Positions 1-4,334 of a stretch of 6,595 nt of DNA are shown piece after piece (positions within the stretch are counted from its first letter, which is position 1; every line of letters begins with the position of its first letter). Made by a program: the position numbers and the translations under genes. The stretch is from assembly GCA_002395865.1 (NCBI GenBank), contig DGVE01000044.1, positions 1 to 6,595 of the forward strand, given 5' to 3'. This DNA is from Lachnospiraceae bacterium UBA4292 (lineage in GTDB: Bacteria > Bacillota > Clostridia > Lachnospirales > Lachnospiraceae). The notes under the pieces are model-generated. The model saw only the letters and a program-made list of their open reading frames with translations. It was not told where the DNA came from and did no database searches.

Positions 1-233
1 GCTTCGACGCGGGCCATGTCATAGGCATGGAATTCGACCGCGTGGTGATGCTTATGGACAGCTCATTTTATTACGACCGCGACGGATATCTGCAGGGCAT
101 ACCGCACCCGGATCCGGATTACATGTACCCCAACCTGTTTTATCAGGGCATTACCCGCGTTCGTGAAAAGCTCGCCCTGATAATAGTCTCCGCCCCCGAG
201 CTTTTAAAGGGAATACTGGGAATATTTGACTGA
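1..233 (+). CDS. C-terminal fragment of an SF1 helicase / DUF2075-like ATP-binding protein
   Basis: Only the last 76 codons are present; the reading frame is already open at the left edge (first whole codon at base 3), so the Met at base 27 is internal and not a start. The fragment begins FDAGHVIGMEFDRVV, which fits the SF1 helicase motif V region (a G-x-EFD-x-V block). It later carries QGITRVREKLALII, which fits motif VI (the TRAR-type arginine-finger block). From memory, this arrangement with an intervening FYYDRDG stretch resembles DUF2075 / Schlafen-group-3-type helicase-like proteins of Firmicutes. Such proteins are predicted ATP-dependent nucleic-acid enzymes, and the cellular role here is unknown. 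The Walker motifs would lie upstream of the window. The stop is TGA at 231-233. No clear hairpin-plus-T-run terminator follows, and the next gene has its own promoter. SF1-type helicase end is fairly secure; the exact family is less so. Confidence 0.7.
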   Translation, partial: FDAGHVIGMEFDRVVMLMDSSFYYDRDGYLQGIPHPDPDYMYPNLFYQGITRVREKLALIIVSAPELLKGILGIFD

Positions 234-275
234 ACCCTCTGCCGACGACGGGATTTAGGTAAGGGCCGGCGGGAC

Positions 276-304
276 TTGACGTAAACCGAGGAAAATGGTA
301 TCAT
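276..304 (+). promoter_or_regulatory. Sigma-A-type promoter for the membrane protein-aminopeptidase-helicase unit
   Basis: The -35 box is TTGACG at 276-281 (five of six consensus bases). The -10 box is TATCAT at 299-304 (five of six), with exactly 17 bases between them. The three bases before the -10 are TGG, giving the TGn extended -10 element. The start of transcription would fall near base 311, leaving a leader of about 30 bases before the ATG at 342. This is inference from consensus matching only. Confidence 0.7.
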
Positions 305-315
305 ACAAAGTCGGA

Positions 316-328
316 GTATTGTGAATAC
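316..328. promoter_or_regulatory. Small perfect palindrome at the predicted transcription start (possible operator)
   Basis: GTATT-GTG-AATAC is a perfect 5-base inverted repeat with a 3-base centre, lying a few bases after the predicted transcription start of the 276-304 promoter. A repressor site at this place would block initiation; as RNA it would be a weak 5-bp hairpin just upstream of the ribosome site. A palindrome this short can arise by chance, and I cannot assign it to any known regulator. Confidence 0.2.
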
Positions 329-341
329 AGGCAGGTAGAAA

Positions 342-830
342 ATGTACGGATACAAGAAGAAGCTCGGGTGGCCGTTTTTTGTCGCCGCGGCGCCGCTGTC
401 GATAGTTTTTGAGATCATTGCGGTATTTATCATGCTGCATCTGATGGACATCCTTGCTTTTGAAAAACAGAACATGCTCGGAGTCGGCCAAGTTCTTCTC
501 GTCGGTACCGGTTTTTTTGTGATATACGGGTTGGTCGAGATGCTTATAAGGCGCGGTAGGGACATGTCCTGGATAAGGACCGAGATCGGCCTCAGACTGA
601 TACCGATGGCAGTCGAGCTGGTGATATTCATCGTCGCATTCGCAGCGTGGAGGGGCGAGCCGCATGATGAACACAGACAGTTTTTTATGTATCTGTTCGG
701 AGTGCTGTGCCTGTATCTTTTTGTGTCATTTATAATGAGATGCGTATTCGAGCTTATATTGGCTGCGGTGGATTCGCAGGACGCGAAAAGAACAAAAAAG
801 GATAAGGATAAGGGTAAGAAAAGAAAATGA
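342..830 (+). CDS. Unrecognised small integral membrane protein with four predicted helices and a Lys-rich tail
   Basis: I do not recognise the family. The 162-residue protein has four hydrophobic segments at roughly residues 10-38, 46-68, 84-103 and 113-143. A charged loop containing RRGRD (70-74) separates helices 2 and 3. After helix 4 comes a strongly basic tail (about 148-162, KR/KK/KDK runs), expected to be cytoplasmic by the positive-inside rule, as is the KKK near the N-terminus; both ends inside agrees with four passes. The start is well supported: a TAG stop lies in frame at 336-338, just before the ATG, and an AGG ribosome-binding core sits at 333-335 with six bases of spacing. Its TGA overlaps the next start (ATGA at 827-830), so it is the first gene of a translationally coupled unit. 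No catalytic motif is visible. It might be an assembly or sensor partner, but that is a guess. Confidence 0.8.
   Translation: MYGYKKKLGWPFFVAAAPLSIVFEIIAVFIMLHLMDILAFEKQNMLGVGQVLLVGTGFFVIYGLVEMLIRRGRDMSWIRTEIGLRLIPMAVELVIFIVAFAAWRGEPHDEHRQFFMYLFGVLCLYLFVSFIMRCVFELILAAVDSQDAKRTKKDKDKGKKRK
794..800 (+). other. A-AAA-AAG slippery heptamer, in frame, near the end of the membrane protein gene
   Basis: Codons read ACA AAA AAG GAT AAG, so the heptamer sits in the X-XXY-YYZ register used for -1 frameshifting, as in the E. coli dnaX gene. A -1 slip would add one Gly (GGA, 800-802) and stop at TAA (803-805), removing most of the lysine tail. An AGGA at 778-781 lies 12 bases upstream and could act as a stimulating Shine-Dalgarno-like element. 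No downstream stem-loop is evident, and lysine-rich coding alone can create this string, so function is doubtful. Confidence 0.2.
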
Positions 831-2077
831 ATAAGACGATCTTGAAGAAGTACGCAAAGCTGATCGCCGAGAAGGGCGCGGCTGTACAGAAGGGACAGCA
901 GGTAATTGTGACCGCTGCCACCGATCAGGAGGAGCTTGCCGGATATGTGGCCGAGGCATGCTACAAGGCGGGGGCTTCCTATGTGAAGATAGAATGGACG
1001 AACGCATTTGCCAACAGACTGGACAATAAGTATGCGGATATCGATATACTCTCCACAGTGACCACCTGGCAGGAGGAGAAGATAAAGCAGAGAGTAAAGG
1101 ATCTTCCGTGCATGATCTACATCGATTCGGATGATCCGGACGCGCTCAAGGGAACGGATGTGAAGAAGGCGGGAGAGGTCAGAAGAAGACGCTATCCTGT
1201 GTTAAAGCCTTACATAGACCAGATGGAGAACAGATATCAGTGGGTCATCGTAGCCGCGCCGTCGAGGGCATGGGCGAAGAAGGTATTCCCCGGACTTCGC
1301 ACGAATGATGCCGTGAGAAAGCTCTGGGAGGCAATTCTTAAGTGCGCGCGCATGGGCGACGGAAGCGATAAGAGCGCCATGACCTGCGATCCCTTCAGGG
1401 CATGGGATGAGCACAATGAGGACTTCATACAAAGAAGCGCTTGGCTCAATGAACAGAAATTCGACAGATTACATTATACAAGTAAAAACGGAACCGATTT
1501 TACAGTGGGACTGAACCCCAGAGTAAAATGGGAGGGTGGAGGAGAGTATTCTCTTCAGGGCATCTATTTCAATCCGAACATGCCCACCGAGGAGATATTC
1601 ACCTCGCCTATGAGGGGCAGGGCCGACGGTCTTTTAGTGGCCAGCAAGCCGCTGTCGTATCAGGGCCAGCTGATAGAGAACTTCTCCATCAGATTTGAAA
1701 ACGGCAGGGCCGTGGAGGTGAAGGCCGAAAAGGGCCAGCAGCTTCTGGAGGAGATGATCGCGATGGATGAGGGAGCTCCCTACCTCGGAGAGGTGGCTCT
1801 GGTTCCGAAGGAATCACCCATAAATCAGTGCGGCATTCTGTTCTACAACACGCTCTTCGATGAAAATGCGGCATGCCATGTGGCTCTCGGAACCGGTTTT
1901 ACCAACCTTCTGGAAGGCTTCGAGAACATGAGCACCGAGGAGACCCTCGCGGCCGGAGTGAACGATTCCATGATACATGTGGATTTCATGATCGGCACGG
2001 ATGATCTTACGATCACAGGTATCAAGGCGGACGGAACAGAGGTAGAGGTATTCAGAAACGGTACCTGGGCGTTCTAA
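827..2077 (+). CDS. M29-family metallo-aminopeptidase (AmpS/PepS-like)
   Basis: This 416-residue cytoplasmic enzyme matches the M29 family, usually about 400-415 residues, which removes N-terminal residues from peptides using a two-metal centre. The family's metal-binding blocks are all visible. They are PTEEIFTSP (253-261, ligand probably Glu256), GEVALVP (321-327, Glu322), ENAACHVALG (346-355, His351), and HVDFMIG (384-390, His384 and Asp386). Their spacing agrees with what I recall for characterised AmpS/AmpT proteins. Tyr340 and the Arg/Gly-rich stretch at 261-267 lie near the expected active site. The N-terminal half (1-190) is the more variable dimerisation and lid part. The ATG overlaps the previous stop as ATGA, and the purine-rich lysine codons upstream (AGGATAAGGG, 805-814) can serve as ribosome site, so it is translationally coupled. 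The stop is TAA at 2075-2077. A role in peptide turnover is expected; substrate preference cannot be read from sequence. Confidence 0.93.
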   Translation: MNKTILKKYAKLIAEKGAAVQKGQQVIVTAATDQEELAGYVAEACYKAGASYVKIEWTNAFANRLDNKYADIDILSTVTTWQEEKIKQRVKDLPCMIYIDSDDPDALKGTDVKKAGEVRRRRYPVLKPYIDQMENRYQWVIVAAPSRAWAKKVFPGLRTNDAVRKLWEAILKCARMGDGSDKSAMTCDPFRAWDEHNEDFIQRSAWLNEQKFDRLHYTSKNGTDFTVGLNPRVKWEGGGEYSLQGIYFNPNMPTEEIFTSPMRGRADGLLVASKPLSYQGQLIENFSIRFENGRAVEVKAEKGQQLLEEMIAMDEGAPYLGEVALVPKESPINQCGILFYNTLFDENAACHVALGTGFTNLLEGFENMSTEETLAAGVNDSMIHVDFMIGTDDLTITGIKADGTEVEVFRNGTWAF

Positions 2078-2097
2078 AGAAAAGGTCAGTACAAAGC

Positions 2098-4146
2098 ATG
2101 AATGATGAACAGCTGCTAACGGATGTATACAGCAGACTTTTTGAAGCGGTGGCCAAGGGAAAGATCTCCCTTCCCAAGCGCAAGAAGAAAAAGGCTGTAT
2201 CGGCTGACGATGTCAGAAACCGTGTGTGGATCTATTTAAACAGCAAAAATGTTTCGCAGCTTCAGGATGATATGAGAAATATCATCTTCAGACAGATCGC
2301 GAGAAAGAGCGATTTCGAGGATCTGGATACGGGGCGCCTCCTCGCGAGATTTGCGCAGGAGGAGCTGAGAGGCTTTAACGAGGTCAAGACCGCGAAGGTC
2401 ACCGTGTCCGATGTGCTGCATTTTTATAAGGGTATCGACAGGGAGCTCATCACGCAGTCACTGTCACATGTATACCGCGAAAAATTCGTCGGGCAGAAGA
2501 CCAAGCAGGAGATCGTAGCCTTAATGCCTGCGAATCCCATAGATGCCTATCCGGGAGCGAGAGCCCTGAAGAGGCATTTTATCCTCCATGTCGGCGCGAC
2601 CAATACGGGCAAGACCTATCAGTCCTTGCAGAGACTCAAGGAGGCAAGACACGGCGTATATCTTTCGCCGCTGCGTCTTCTCGCGCTGGAGGTGCAGGAG
2701 CGCTTCCTCATGGATAATGTCATGTGCTCCATGACGACCGGTGAGGAGGAGGATATAGTAAAGGACGCCACGGTGATGAGCTGTACCGTGGAGAAGCTTC
2801 GCATCGAGGAGGTCTTCGATGTGGCTGTCGTGGACGAGTGCCAGATGATAAAGGACCGCGACAGGGGCTACGCGTGGACAAGGGCGATACTCGGTATCAT
2901 GTGCCCCGAGGTGCATCTTTGCATGGCTCCCGAGGCGGAGGATATCATTATCCGCATGATAGAGGAGTGCGGGGATACCTATGAGGTCGTAAGGCACGAG
3001 AGGGATACCGAGCTCAAGTTTGAGAGAGGACAGTTCGATGTCGAGAGAGACCTGAAAAAGGGCGACGCGCTTATCGTTTTTTCGAAGAGAAAGGTGCTCG
3101 CTCTGGCCAGCTACCTGCAGGAGCAGGGCGTGAAGGTCAGCGTCATCTACGGCGCTCTTCCCTACCAGTCCCGCAAGGAGCAGGTCAGAATGTTCATAAA
3201 CGGCGAGACGGATATAGTGGTCGCTACGGACGCCATAGGCATGGGCATGAATCTTCCGATACGCAGGATCGTGCTTATGGAGGCCGAGAAGTTCGACGGT
3301 CTGGACTTCAGGGATCTCGAGGGACCCGAGGTCAAGCAGATCGGCGGAAGAGCCGGGAGAAAAGGCATGTACGATGTGGGATTTGTGGCAGCCGCTGAGG
3401 AGCCCGAGAGGATCGAGAGCCTCCTGCGCGAGAAGACGCCGCCCATAGAGTGCATCAATCTCGGAGTGCCGGACGATATAATAAAGATCGACCAGAGGCT
3501 GGACGATATACTTCTGACGTGGAACGCGCTTCCTGTAAGCGGAATATATGTCAGGAGCGACGTTACCCGCGAGGTAAATCTGTACAGAAAGCTTCGCGAG
3601 AGGCTTCCCGAGCTGTCCAATGAGGACTATTACCAGTGCATCACCATACCTTTTGCGGAGACTCCCGAGGTTACGGGGCAGTGGCTGACATACTGTACCT
3701 GCTACTTCACAAAGGGGGAGGATTCGCTGTGGTTTCCGGCCAGAGACCCGAGAAATCTCGACGAGTACGAGTCATATTACAAGATACTTGACCTCTACTA
3801 CCAGTTCTGCACCAGATTCAATCTGCCATTTGAGCAGGAGCTTCTGGCGGAAACGAAGTCCGAGGTCGCCAAGGAGATCTGCGACATACTCGTGGACAAC
3901 CTTAAGAAGTACGGCAAGGTGTGCAGAAGGTGCGGCAAGGCTCTGGCCTGGAACCACCCGTACAATCTCTGCGAGACCTGCCACGCTCTGCCAGCGCCTC
4001 TTCGCGGCATAGGCGGAAAGCATATGTCCACGTGGAGGGGGGAACAGAGCAGGATACCCGCCCCGGCCAAGGGACATTCGTCCGGAAGGCAGCCGTATGC
4101 CGGCAGGAGCTCCTCCGGAAGAAGAGGACACAGAAACAAGACATGA
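2098..4146 (+). CDS. SUV3-like superfamily 2 RNA helicase with C-terminal Zn-knuckle and Arg/Gly/Ser tail
   Basis: The 682-residue protein carries the full SF2 helicase motif set in the SUV3 style. Walker A is GATNTGKT (166-173). Motif Ia is YLSPLRLLALE (188-198), followed by TTGEE (213-217). Walker B is VVDECQMI (244-251), followed by the SUV3-like signature RGYAWTRAILG (256-266). Motif IV is LIVFSKRK (325-332), motif V is VVATDAIGMGMNLP (374-387), and motif VI is QIGGRAGRKG (414-423). SUV3 proteins unwind structured RNA using ATP, and in mitochondria partner PNPase. The N-terminal 155 residues are helical-looking with a Lys-rich patch (27-33). Residues 455-600 form an extension I cannot assign. 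Cys609, 612, 625 and 628 make a CxxC-x12-CxxC zinc knuckle. Residues 639-682 are a disordered-looking tail with seven Arg and one acidic residue, suited to RNA contact. The start follows an AAAGG (2081-2085), 20 bases after the aminopeptidase stop, so co-transcription is likely. A DECQ box replaces the usual DEIQ. Confidence 0.88.
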   Translation: MNDEQLLTDVYSRLFEAVAKGKISLPKRKKKKAVSADDVRNRVWIYLNSKNVSQLQDDMRNIIFRQIARKSDFEDLDTGRLLARFAQEELRGFNEVKTAKVTVSDVLHFYKGIDRELITQSLSHVYREKFVGQKTKQEIVALMPANPIDAYPGARALKRHFILHVGATNTGKTYQSLQRLKEARHGVYLSPLRLLALEVQERFLMDNVMCSMTTGEEEDIVKDATVMSCTVEKLRIEEVFDVAVVDECQMIKDRDRGYAWTRAILGIMCPEVHLCMAPEAEDIIIRMIEECGDTYEVVRHERDTELKFERGQFDVERDLKKGDALIVFSKRKVLALASYLQEQGVKVSVIYGALPYQSRKEQVRMFINGETDIVVATDAIGMGMNLPIRRIVLMEAEKFDGLDFRDLEGPEVKQIGGRAGRKGMYDVGFVAAAEEPERIESLLREKTPPIECINLGVPDDIIKIDQRLDDILLTWNALPVSGIYVRSDVTREVNLYRKLRERLPELSNEDYYQCITIPFAETPEVTGQWLTYCTCYFTKGEDSLWFPARDPRNLDEYESYYKILDLYYQFCTRFNLPFEQELLAETKSEVAKEICDILVDNLKKYGKVCRRCGKALAWNHPYNLCETCHALPAPLRGIGGKHMSTWRGEQSRIPAPAKGHSSGRQPYAGRSSSGRRGHRNKT

Positions 4147-4152
4147 TCATCG

Positions 4153-4178
4153 GCCCGGGAAAGCTCCCGGGCTTTTTT
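4153..4178 (+). terminator. Rho-independent terminator ending the helicase unit
   Basis: A perfect 8-bp stem, GCCCGGGA (4153-4160) against TCCCGGGC (4165-4172), closes an AAGC loop and is followed directly by six T (4173-4178). It begins six bases after the helicase stop codon. The upstream side lacks an A-run, so it should act mainly on + strand transcripts. Confidence 0.93.
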
Positions 4179-4246
4179 GTGCCCCGCATCGCATACAGAT
4201 ACTGTGGTCCTGCGCCGAACTTACGTCTGCAAATTTCATCATTCCC

Positions 4247-4275
4247 TTGACATCGACTGCTCTTTGCTTTAATAT
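4247..4275 (+). promoter_or_regulatory. Sigma-A-type promoter for the c-di-GMP signalling gene
   Basis: A perfect -35 box, TTGACA (4247-4252), is followed after 17 bases by TAATAT (4270-4275, four of six consensus bases). An alternative -10 is TTTAAT (4268-4273) with 15-base spacing and a TGC before it, which would fit an extended -10. Sequence after it is AT-rich. Transcription should start near 4282, giving a leader of about 53 bases. The stretch from the terminator to this promoter (4179-4246) holds nothing else I can name. Confidence 0.7.
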
Positions 4276-4292
4276 TGAATATATATGTCGTG

Positions 4293-4311
4293 GGGCGTAG
4301 TGCGCCCTTTT
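4293..4311 (+). promoter_or_regulatory. Short terminator-like hairpin in the leader of the c-di-GMP gene
   Basis: GGGCG (4293-4297) pairs with CGCCC (4303-4307) around a TAGTG loop, followed by four T (4308-4311). It lies roughly 10-25 bases after the predicted transcription start and 12 bases before the ribosome site. The 5-bp stem and short T-run make a weak terminator at best. It may instead stabilise the 5' end or be incidental. The leader is too short to hold a known c-di-GMP riboswitch. Confidence 0.35.
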
Positions 4312-4334
4312 CAGCGATTATCGGAGGGGTTCAT

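Noticed and set aside
241..272. Possible terminator after the left-edge helicase fragment
   Set aside because: Only a weak GCCG/CGGC pairing over a long loop is possible, and no T-run follows.
143..674. Two overlapping minus-strand frames opposite the membrane protein
   Set aside because: The + strand gene has a well-placed start, ribosome site and four clean hydrophobic helices, and couples by ATGA to a known enzyme. The minus frames show no motif.
800..816. AAGGAT-type tandem repeat
   Set aside because: It is two or three Lys-Asp codon pairs in the basic tail and also serves as ribosome-site sequence; it is too short to be a separate repeat element.
2521..2997. Minus-strand frame of 158 codons inside the helicase gene
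   Set aside because: It is opposite the Walker A and B region of the helicase, which is strongly conserved coding on the + strand.
3921..4300. Two + strand frames overlapping the helicase 3' end and running past its stop
   Set aside because: They read through the zinc-knuckle region in other frames and across the intrinsic terminator. No ribosome site or motif supports them.
4282..4334. c-di-GMP riboswitch upstream of the c-di-GMP gene
   Set aside because: The leader is only about 50 bases, shorter than known c-di-GMP aptamers, and shows a single 5-bp hairpin rather than the required helices.
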